From NCBI GenBank assembly GCA_029706075.1, contig JAINUG010000073.1, forward strand, positions 286,001 to 350,000: a DNA stretch of 64,000 nucleotides. Direction: 5' to 3'. This stretch comes from Aldrovandia affinis (lineage: Eukaryota > Chordata > Actinopteri > Notacanthiformes > Halosauridae). The position numbers were made by a program, and so were the translations under genes. Shown here one piece after another: positions 12,833 to 24,500 of this stretch; position 1 is the stretch's first letter, and each line of letters opens with the position of its first letter. The notes beneath the pieces were generated by a model that saw only the letters and a list, made by a program, of their open reading frames with translations, was not told where the DNA came from and did not search any database.

Positions 12833-15800
12833 CTCTCACTGTCACACGCACACACACACGCACACAGCCCAAAAACAAAGAACAGCAGACTCCATATAGA
12901 AGTAACGTTTGGAATAATATCTCCTTTGTTCGACCACAGGTACGGACAGGACAAAAGCCAGTAAAAATGGTGGGAGGATCAGGTCATGAGAAAGTTTAGT
13001 TCTGGTTCTGCTGGCTTTAAACACTCTTTTACTGGTGACCTCTGGTGTGGGCACACGATTGTGGTGTGCTGACTCAGCGTGAAGAACATACACAAGGGGT
13101 CGACGGTAGCTCACCGTTTTCGAAACAATCTGCTTCTTCGGTTGCCCAATCTTGAAGGGTATCCTAAAAGAAATGACCATGGCAAACAAATCAACAACGG
13201 CAAGGGAACATTAAATCATGTGGCGCTTCACCGAGGCAAACGTGGGAAGGTTCTCGTCAATCATCTCAATCACCCAACCAATGGGCTGCTTTGTAACTGC
13301 TTTCCAAAGTTCTCCCCTTACCGCCTGATGGGTCCATACACGAATAGCTCTTTAAGAGCGCTAAATGCGCTCGACAGTTTTGAGTTCAGCAAGCCGATCG
13401 TTTGCTGCATCAAAGGTTGTGGACAGATTTCCCTACCTGGAAGCCTGGCCATCAGCAGAGACAGCTGTTAGATTGAAGTCTATAAGGTCTGTACTTCACG
13501 CACTGGGGGGTTACATCTGAGGTGTCTACTCGGCCGGCTCGACGCTCCTGTTAACCTCTGTCTTGCTGGAGCCCGCTTCACAAGTCCGTCAAGCTTCCTG
13601 TCACCGATCTGCACATCTGGCTCCCATTGCAGGCGGATGTCACTAATTAGAAGTGCCTGTCCCCTCTGTCCCACATCCCCCCCCCCCACCCCACCCCACC
13701 CTCACCCTCAGAGCCCACACGCTGCCGATATTGGGGCCTGCTGATTGTTTCAGCTGGAAACCACAGCGCTACTCTGCTCTGTGCACTTCTCCAAACCCAC
13801 CCCCACCAACCTCAGGGCTGGGATCAGCTTTCAGTGGAAACACCAGCCCTGTTCTACCTCGAAAACCAAACACTGTTCCTGCCACAGCCACCCTTTTTAT
13901 ACTAAAAGGTCAGTCATGAAGAGCAAGAGGCCAGGCTGGTTTTTCCTGCGGGTCGACCGCTCCAAAACCACAGGCGATGCGATTAAGATGGATTAAGCTG
14001 TTACCTGAGGCCTCAACAATAAATCAGCAGGACTAGTACAACAGTCAGGCAATCGCATGGTAGTACTGCGGATTATATTTTACTTTACGTGATTCAGTCT
14101 CTGTCTTAAGAATACAAGTGTTGTCCTGAGTTAAAAGGGCATCTCATCTGTGCTCTTTGTGGACATGGCAAAGACAACGTTCTGATTGGAGCAATGCTCC
14201 ATGTCTTTCGTGTAGTATTCATGTAACAATGGTCAGCGTTTTGGACGTCTGATGGACTGTCCGTGAATTAATGTCATATCATTGTCTTCTCTGCCGACGT
14301 CTGGGTAATAACTCTGTGACACTAGGATGGCTAGAGGTAGCTGGTCAAGAACACACTTTTTTTCTTCTTTTTTTGTGTGTGTGAGACCACAAAATCATGA
14401 CCCTCGTTTTGACCCCAAATTTTACAATATTTTCAACCAATATTGCTGATAACGGATTCACTGCAAACTGAATTATGGGGAGATTGCACGACACAAGGGG
14501 GACGATAAATACCGAAAAAAACGGAAGCATTCGGAAGGCCCAAAGGGAGTCAGCTAGTTCAAGGGCGCTCAGACAACGGCCAACTCGTAACTCCCAGAAG
14601 CCAGGGAAAACCCACATCTCTCTCTCTCTCTGGCAGCTGTCTGGGTTTCTCCGGTCCTAAACCCAGCTCAAGAATGTCTTCCTGCAAGGCTGTGGCCGAC
14701 TGCTCTCCAAAAATAACGCGCTGTTTAAATGAAGGCACATCCTGCCCGAGCTCCCGTTGCTCCTCTGGCTTCACATATTATGTCATTCTCATAAATATCA
14801 ACTGAAAATGAGTTGTGTCACAGTGCGAAAAAAAAAAAAAAAAAAAAAAAAGGCACCGGAACGGAAGGTGCAATTAAATTTAAAGTTTGCGAAGTTTAAA
14901 CGTCACCTGCTCTATTGTTAAAAAAATGTGGTTTTAGACTGGGGGGAGGGTGACATGTATACTTCCCCACCCACCCCCACCCCTACCCCCTAATATAAAA
15001 TAAATTATACCCCAGAAAACTCTTTTCACACTATTACCCTCGTGAGAAGTTACTTTTTATTTACTGGGATGACAGGCGATCCGTGAGAAAGATGACCCAC
15101 CTCACAGTAAGCGAATACGCCCTCATTGATGTGACACTAATGATATCTCAGACGTGTGATGGACGGCGGCTTTCTGACAGGCTCGGCGAGAAAGTCGGCT
15201 GCGTGGAAAAGCAAGGTGTGTAGACTAATGAGACGGAAAGAGAAAGGGGGCGAGGAGTCAAGACCACGCCGTGCGATGACAAAACTGCGCCGACGTGCGT
15301 GACGGCTCAATCGGGAACCCCCGGAAAAAGAGAGACAAAATGGGCTCGTCAACTAGCGCTTCAAAAAAAAAAAACAAGGAGATCGGGTTTGTGTGGTGCA
15401 AGTGTACATGTTGAGTAAAGCTTAATTCCAACAAAGTCACCTCCGTGTAAGCCAACCGATGAACCAATAAATACAGCTCTGCCAATCAAAAAGGACGATG
15501 TCAAACTGCCCAAAAAAAGCTGAATTCTTCACGCTTTCGTTTCCCCCCACGCGCCCTCAGAATGCCTCCAAGACTGCTGGCGTGGACCGATACAGCCGAC
15601 TGCACTTGAGAACAATCGTGATTAAAACTTCTCATGATTTTCCCATGATCAATTGGTTTAATTTTGTCATAAAAAGTTGCACCGATCTGAAGCCTTAAAT
15701 ACTTATTTTACATCTCTGTACATCGCATGCGATTTGCTGGTTTCATTTTGTATGTGCAAAAAAAAAAAAAAAAAAAAAAACCAGAAACTGACAAGTTTGT

Positions 15801-18561
15801 AGTGCACATAATTATTCACATTGGTAGGGATAATTGAGCCGCAATGAATTGGCGAGCATATTTCAAATGTCCCACTTTCGTGGAGAACTACTTTCACGTG
15901 TCACACTTCTTGCTATTCGACACCATCATGGAAAACTACATCTTATCACCCACTTGAATTCCTCAAGTCCACGGGGTGAGTCATTTTACAACTAATGTAA
16001 GGCATCACTGGAGCACAATAGGAATGAGTATCCGAACAGTAATCACAGGAGACTTGGAAAGGGGGCTGAGGCAATACGCTAACATTGTTATCTCTTCAGC
16101 AGAAATTTGTACCAAAAAAAAAAAAGTTAAACACAGCTCGGTGTAAATGGTTAGGCGGTGTCAATGTGTAAGCAAAATACATTTTCTTTCTAGTTGAAAA
16201 ATTAAAGCTCTTCAGGCCATCTCATCGTTCTGTGAAACTAAGCAAATAAAGAGGAAGTTTTCTGAAAACCCGTGCCCGAAGCCATGAAAGGGGTCTCCAT
16301 AGATTCAGTGAAGTCTGAAAATGAACACAAGCTAGTCCTGCCATTTGCAGAACCACACGCCTTCCATGTATACCCAGCTTACCCACAATGCCCATGCAAT
16401 GTACCAAGAAATACAGAGGGCTAGGGAGACGGAGAGGTAAGATGGCCAGGACTGTGGGAATCGGTCTGAATTGTTCTTCACATAAGAGTTGCATTTTTCT
16501 CGACCCCCGCACATGACCAAATAATTTTTTTTCTTTTTTTTCTTTCAACTGGTTGGTCAAGTGTCCTCAATCCCATGTCCAATCAATGCCTGAGGGACTG
16601 AGCAAAAGTGCCCTCTGAGTGGGCCTGGTGGAACCCAGCGAGGTCAAAGGTCACAGCTACACAGCAATACACGCACGGCTGTGCTGTCCCACCCCCCCAA
16701 AGACCAGCACAAGACCAGCTGGGAAACCAGTCTCTTTGCCTTCACAGCACCTACTGGTTCAGCTACAACACACTGCAGCAGATTCGTCACCATGGACAAC
16801 CAGGAAAGAGTGGCGTTCACCACATGAGCATAAATGAGAAATTGTAAGCAACAGAGTTAATTACTGCTCACCAATGAAACTCCTTTTTTTATTGAAAGCA
16901 AATACATGGACAATGAAGGGTGCTGCTTGTTAATTCAAATAATAATTACTGTCCAGTTTTAAATCACGGGGTTATCTAACACCTGCCACCAGTCCGCCCC
17001 AGGGGGGGAGGGAACAACCTCAGGACTACGGCAGCGAACTCACATTAAGGGGGATTGACGTAAAAATAGCGGGTCTAATTGGCTACCAAATTGGGAGAAA
17101 ATGGGATAAAATCAGAAACAAATTTAGAAAAAAAAAAAAATAATAATTACTGTATTTTAAATCACTGTATCTAACACCTCACAGTAACAACCTCAGAAGC
17201 CAGGAATCTACACTACCAGTCAAAAGTTTTAGAACACCCCCTTTTTTCCAGTTTTTACAGAAATTTAAGCAGTTCAAGTCCAGTGAATAACCTGAAATGG
17301 TACAAAGGTAAGCGGTAAACTGCCAGAGGTTAAAAAATAAAGTTTAGGTTAACTGAAAAATAATGTAAATTTTTTGGCAGTGAGTAGTTTCCTACACCAT
17401 CAAAAGGGACTTGGAAACCTGGAGGAAACTGACAGGAAGAGGTCTGGCAGACCCAAAGCCACAACAAAATCAGAAGACAAGTTTCTGAGAGTCAACAGCT
17501 TGCGTGATAGGCGGCTCACAGGACAACAGCTTCAAGCACAGCTTCAACTGTGGAAAAGACTTCGAGCTGCAGGTTTGACAGGTGGCAGTAAGAAAGCCAT
17601 TGCTAAGATGGCAAAATAAGAAAAAGAGGCTTGCCTGGGCCATGAAGCACTGCCAGTGGACTACTGAAGACTGAAGAAGGTCTTATGGACCGATTAATTT
17701 GAAATCTTCGGTTCATCACGCAGGGTTTTTGTATGCCGTCGAGTAGGCGAAAGGATGGTTCCTCAGTGTGTGACACCAACTGTCAAACATGGAGGAGGAA
17801 GCGTGATGGTCTGGGGCTCTTTTGCTGGATCCAGAGTTGACGACTTGCACAGAGTGACTTGTTAACCCACGTTAACCCATTACTTGTTCCCTGAAAAGGG
17901 CCTCTTTTTTTTTTTATAACTCTGAAATTGACATTATTTTTCAGTTTTTGGTAACCTAAACTTTTTTTTAATTTTTTTAATTTTTAAACCTCTGGCAGTT
18001 TACCGCTTACCTTTGTACCATTTCAGGTTATTCACTGGACTTGAACTGCTTAAATGTAAGTAAAAACTGGAAAAATGGGGGTGTTCTAAAACTTTTGACC
18101 GGTAGTGTATATCCAGACAAAAGGGAAACAGAAGTGTTTTGTATGTTCTGTATATCCAGCAAATATCGGGTGTTTTTTTAGCGAGGAATGAATACTTTTT
18201 TTGGAGATGTTTTATTATAAGAGTATAATTGCTTTGTAATGATGCTATAACCTATTTTTGAGAAATATCCCCTTTCCGCCATTTTCCTCGCAACAACTAG
18301 GCTTTTAAGCCACTCTGCATGGGTGTAATTAGAGCACATTATCGTGAAAATACCTGCCCTAGCACATTAAGCAAGTTTCTAAAACTGCACCTCCAAAGTC
18401 ATTGCATGGCGCCCAAAACCAGGGCAGGTAAACAGGATGTGAGCAGCAATTTCATTCCAATTTTAATCGGGTAATCATAGGTGCATGGTCCGTTGAGGAT
18501 GTTTACATCAGAGGCCGAGTTTAAAAAGAAAAATCCAAAAAAAAGAAAGGGAAAAAGAGCG

Positions 18562-18592
<31 letters not shown>

Positions 18593-21500
18593 AAACAAAC
18601 AAATGCAAGACTCCACAATCCTCCCTCCCTTACAAAAACAAAAACATTAAGCGAGCCCAGTACTTAAAGATGTAAAAAACCAGAGCCATACTAACCACAC
18701 AATTTAAAATAAAATAAATAAGACAACATCCGGGTGTCGAGTGTTCTGCCCGCCGTGATGCAACCGGCTGTTTGTTAGCCGACATTTAACAAACAATGCA
18801 AAGGACAAAACTATGGATCATTATTTTTCCATAAATAACTGCATGACTGAACGCAGCTCCCTGGAAAAGGGACGGTTCGAGAGTCTCGACTGTCGGCGTG
18901 GCAGCGAGTGACTCGACGTCTTTAACTTTGCGCAGAAGGACGGTCATTCACAAATGAGAACGGCAGAAGGGAAGCCCGGTGTGCTGAAAGGACCTTAGGA
19001 CTGTGGTGGGCGGATCGGAATTGCATATTAATTACTAAGCAAAACATATATGCTGCTTCGTTTCTATTCTGAAAAGCGTTTCTTAGCTCTGGTGAACGCT
19101 CCCGCCGCCTTCTCCTAGTTATTAACCCTTCGCGGGCCGCACGGACATTCACGCAGGACGGATCCAAGATGAAGGGAGTGGACGTCCGACTACCTCATTT
19201 GAAAATCGGGGAAAGCGTCCACTTGCTTGGTCCTGCAAACAGCTTCTAACGGCAGTGACTGCTGCAGTTGATTAGTTGAGGGTCTTCAGGGGAGAGTTGA
19301 GTCTGCAGATAAAATGCTGTGGTATAATAGCGAGAAGAAATGGAGCCGTCTGAATGTAGGCCTATGTACTGGCTGTGTCACAAAGGCAAATAGCAACAAC
19401 AACAAAAAAAACTTCAGAGTTGCGTGTACTACATCGACATTTGAAAATTGGAACGACGGGACACAAACACCACCGGTGGACCAAAATCTTATATGCTTAG
19501 GGGAACACAACAGAAGCCAGGGGGGCGATGCCCAACATTACAAAAAGGGGGGTATGTAAGCAGAGCAGCACCGCATTATCCATCAAAACGTTCCCGGAAG
19601 GTCAAAAGCATGAAAAGAACAGAAAAACTTAGCCTACATTTAGTATTGTGTGGCCAACCATCGTGAAAAAATGATGGGCAGATGGGGCCTCAGGTGGTGC
19701 AACAGTCATTGGCCTGGAATGCAGTGGCTGGGAGCCCCAATCGGGGGGCGGCGATTGGCTGTCTGCCCCAGAGGGAGGGTGAGCCGGCACGAGCTCGCTG
19801 AGGAGCACAGAGGACTTCCCTGTGGACAAAATAAATAGGCGAGTTCCGTCTCGGACGGAGCGGTTCATTGCCGGCCTCTGGACTGTGGCTTGTCCCGTGG
19901 AGGGAGGGCGAATTGAATAAATGGAGGGTATAATTGGGCACTAAATTGGGAGAAAAACTGGGAAAAATGAGATAAATGTAAAAGAAAATGATGGGCAGAT
20001 ATACACGATAGCAGTGCAGTCAGTGTCAAGAGCTGCCAGGCGTGAGCCGGGGGTGTGTGGGGGTGATGTGTGGGCCAAGCGTGAGCACTCGTGCAGCCGT
20101 CACGCAGCTAATCATTACTGTACATCTTATGGATACGAATCAAGCAAACCTTTTTTTAAACTCATATCACAGTGGTCTCAAACTCAGTGCCACAAAGGGC
20201 TGTGTGTATGCAGGTTTTCATTCCAACAAATTACTGCTGCCTTAATTGGCTCGACTACCCATTTAGCCATATGCATGCACCTCTGTGCATTCTTGAAGTT
20301 AAAGCACAGAATATACTCAACAATTATTATTTAGATAACAAAAATATTTAATTTCACTTTATATACATTATGTGCAAGCCAACATGATAATTTAGCAAAT
20401 AATGGAACTAATTATCTAATCAAAAGCGGAGGCTGCAGTAAAAACCAGCATACACATGGCCCTCCGTGGCACTGAGTTTGAGACCACTGTGATATCATGA
20501 TGCTATCAAATTCTGAAGCACACTGCCTCATATAGCCGACAGACTGTCGGTGTAAGGTTAGCTAGTGAATGATCATGCCTGTAAGCATGAAAAAGATCTT
20601 AAAATCGTAATTCTGAAATGAGCAAGTTCATAATTATCACTTCAATTTACTGGCCGGATAAGGCACAACGATCGACTGAAAGGAAGTCGACGTCCTGAAC
20701 ATGAGGAACATCAATGTGATTAAATCAGTGGTAGATTTTTATTTACCCTGTTCAGTGTGTGACTTTTGTGCATTCCATTACTCACAGACTTGCGTTTTCA
20801 AACATATCATGTTCCTTTTTGTAGCCTCGTTAATAATGCAGTACAAAAATACATCTGAATTACACTGAACTAAATTTCATCAACTATTTCTTTCTGACAT
20901 AAATGTTCATTTCCATTCATGTCATTGTCCAATAAAAATCATTCTTAACTGGCTGAGACAGCTTCTTTTTAAACTTCTGTTAATAGACAAACAAAATAAA
21001 CGAAGTGGAGGCCCTGAATGCCCCTGTGACACTAGACATTTGGACACCACTAAAATGTGTTCAAAATGAGCACGCATTTAAACAGATGATTTTAAACCAT
21101 TTAAACAGTTAAACGATGACAATTACCAGTTCAAATTCAGGGCTGGCTCCTCCTATGAAAGCGTTGTTCTAGTGTGTGGAGGAGCCCCACTGTCTGGTGT
21201 TGACTCCAGACTGTGACAGTGCCAACTGTGGCCAGCAGCCCCGCGTCCACGTCTCCTCGCACTCTTGGGCTGTACATTATATTCCAATATCCAATTTATA
21301 TGATATTATATATTAATCTCATTTTGAATCTGTATTCCAACACCAGCTTTCGAAGATGAACGGGGGAAATTTGAACGGTGTGCCTATAAGCTAAACAAAT
21401 GGTGAAACAAATGGTAGCCTACCCTATTCTCCACTAAGATTATATATTAACGATGGTTTTAAGTTTGTCTTCATGTTTTGCGCAAGTAAATTCTACCACG

Positions 21501-24500
21501 GGAAAGATCTTCTGCTTTGTCAAAGCATGTGGGTATTTATTGTAATGGAAGGATCTGCACCTTCAGGTTCAACAGTTTAAGTAAACACACACACACACCG
21601 AATTACAGTGTGTAATTATGTCATCTTAACAGGGCAGCATACATAAAAAATAAATAAACGCTAGTGTTGCTCAGAACACCATAAACTTGTGCATTTTATA
21701 AGCTAATAAAAGTCACATTGATTTAAAATAACTTGAAATAAATAATGGAACTTCTGCTGAGTCCGTGCAGACTCAGTAGCCTCTGGTGCCTGAGACAGCC
21801 ATGGCATGTGGTTCACATTGTTTTCATGCTCATCAAACCATTCAGTGACCACTCATGCCCTGTGGCTGGGGGCACTGTCATCCTGGAAGAGGACACTCCC
21901 ATTAGGATATAAATGCTTCACCATAGGATGAAGGTGATCACTCATGAATGGCTTTGTATTTATTGGCGTTTACCTTGTCCTCCAAGGGGGTTGAGCGGAC
22001 CTAAACCATGGCAGGAAAATGCACACCATAACAGAGGTGAATGTGTATTTTTAGGTGTAATGAGGGGTTTACGCATGGCAACTCGACCATAGTATCCCTC
22101 TCTGTGGAGTTATCGATGAACTGGTCTTCATTAAACTGCCAGCTCACATCCTAGATTGATATTTAGTCAACATTTAGTCAACCCATGCAGAGTTGCTTGT
22201 CTGTTTTGTCTTGCATCTCAAACTTAATGCAAGGACTTCAAGGTCAAGGAGTATGCGCTTTCAACCAGTTGCCCCTAGTAGAGTGGTTCCCAACCCTGGT
22301 CCTGGGGGCCCACTGTCTATGCTGGTTTTTGTTACTGCCAGTCTCTTGATCAATTAAGGCTGTTGAAAACATCTGCTTAAGTTCTACAATCATTTTTTCT
22401 TTAAACTTATTTTAACACAATGCAGGTTTGGCTCGTTGTCATTTGCTGTCATTGAACTCTTCATTTTCCACAAATGGTTTCAGTGACCAGCCGTCTAATT
22501 AAAAAAACTAGGCCCTCTGATTTCACCTGTCAGTCTACAATTGAATCATTTAAAATATGTAACCTATTTTTAAAGTAATCATTTGCCATACAGCGCATTA
22601 GAGAAAATGAGAGCAATAGTGACTGATTTAAAGTCCTGGGATGTGAACATGGGCGTTTATTGTTCATGGCATGCATAGCTATTTCTGACATATGGCCTTA
22701 ACAGAGTAAATCATGCTTTAATAGAAATTAAAAGTGTCTAATTAAGAACAATTAACAGATAGTTGGGAAGTACTGCCCTAGTGGATTAAGTCTTTCCCTC
22801 AGACTTCCATGCCAACATCACCCTGCAGCTAAACATGCCCAAAGAATCACCCCTCTTTCAAAGTCACCGAGATCTCTTCTAGCCATGGTAGCCGAAATAA
22901 TGGGCAACTGGGTCTGCCCAGCATTATATATAAACACATTATATATACATCTTGTGTCTTTAAAATGATTTCCGAAACATATCAAAATAAGTCTCTTTCT
23001 ATGATAAATAAACTATGTGTTATGATGTGCAGTGTTACTACAATGTTCTCTTGCACTAACTTTGATTAATCTTACCATGATTAAATGCACTTCTTGTAAG
23101 TCACTCTGGATAAGAGCGTCTGCTAAATGCCGTAAATGTAAAATGTAATAAACAAAATTAGGCTAATTGTATCTACCGATCCAAAAATGTAACATTGGAA
23201 AACAGTAATTTGAGAAAAAGAAATAAAGTACACCCACTCAGAAAACACCCACTTTTTCCCTGAATTAATTGGAAACATATGTAACGTATTGCTTTGTCTT
23301 ATACAGTACAATGCTACACTTTTGTGATGATGAATTTATTTGAATTTTCATGGGAAAATTCTAATAAATTGCATCCTCCTTTTGTTTGTGGAATACAAAG
23401 TAGGCCCTTGACACAGAGACACTCTTAAGAATTAAAACTAAACTTCCATTTCATTTCATTTCATTTCATTAATACGAGGGGCGAGGGGGAAATTCCACAG
23501 TAGACAAAAGAAAGAAAGCGATTACCAGCCCCGCCCATCGCGTTAGCGACTTAGAGAAAGACAATCTGTTCCGTGGCGTGGTGCTTTACCCAAACAGATA
23601 TGACACAGGGCGTACAGGAAAGACCTTGGGCAACAATGCGTACATTTTTCGGCACCAGGGCAGTTGCGTAGCGGAGTGACGGAAACGGGTCACCAAAATG
23701 ACGCCACTGAGCGTCTTTTCAGATGGAGCTGCAATCTGCCTGACATCAGCGCAGGAGGTCTTATCGGGGAGGGACGGTCACTGGGACACAGAGGCATGGT
23801 TGAAGTCATTTGGGGTGGCCATTGTTCTCTGCGCTGTCGTCCCCCCTGAGTCAAAGCACCCTCGTCATGGGTGTACGCGTGAAAGCCTTGCTGGAATTCA
23901 TCAGTCACGACGTCCGATAAAAGGGCTCTTTGACTGGATCGGTGCCCCGCCCCTGACCCTCCACGCTGGCTGCGCGTATCAGCGGAAGTGCTGCTTGCCA
24001 GCCATTGATCCTCTGGACTTGGCTGCGTGTCACAGCCTTTGCCTCTGTGGTCCCTGTTTGCTTTTTTTCAACACGCAAATGGGGGTCATGGGCAGACGCA
24101 CACACTGACGGGATGGAAACCAGGCAAATGCAGCCAGTGTAGAGTGACCCCCGCCACCACCCCCCCCTCTCAGAAAACGGACTCCCTGTGACGCAGCCTG
24201 GCTCTCGCTGCATTGTCCAGCAAGCACTGGAATGTTGGCATGACTGCCCACCCTTGTAAGATATCAATTCTGCTGCGTTTAGGGAAACCGTGCTCATGCC
24301 CAGCCTCCGGTCATCTACCTCAGAGGGTTAACGGGCCGAGAGGCCACTGCAACAAAGTCCCAAAGCGTGTGATACATCCAAATTTTTTCCCCATCTGTAA
24401 ATGCAGTTCTTTCCTTTCACAACAATACAGCTGACTCCATATAATTTAGCGATTGCGTACTCTTATTTTATGGCATAGTATGTCGCCGATCCAGTTTAAA

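Larger units (their letters stand above)
10234..13114 (-). other. bin3 intron 2
   Basis: The intron contains a Tc1-like element (10641-11218) with matching terminal repeats, a CCCT tandem repeat (11687-11717) and a CA microsatellite (12800-12829). The region 11560-11900 is GC-rich. No additional exon was recognised. Confidence 0.85.

Noticed and set aside
23664-24297. Overlapping 130-136 codon frames on both strands
   Set aside because: Equal openness on both strands in GC-rich intron DNA points to composition. No motif was recognised.
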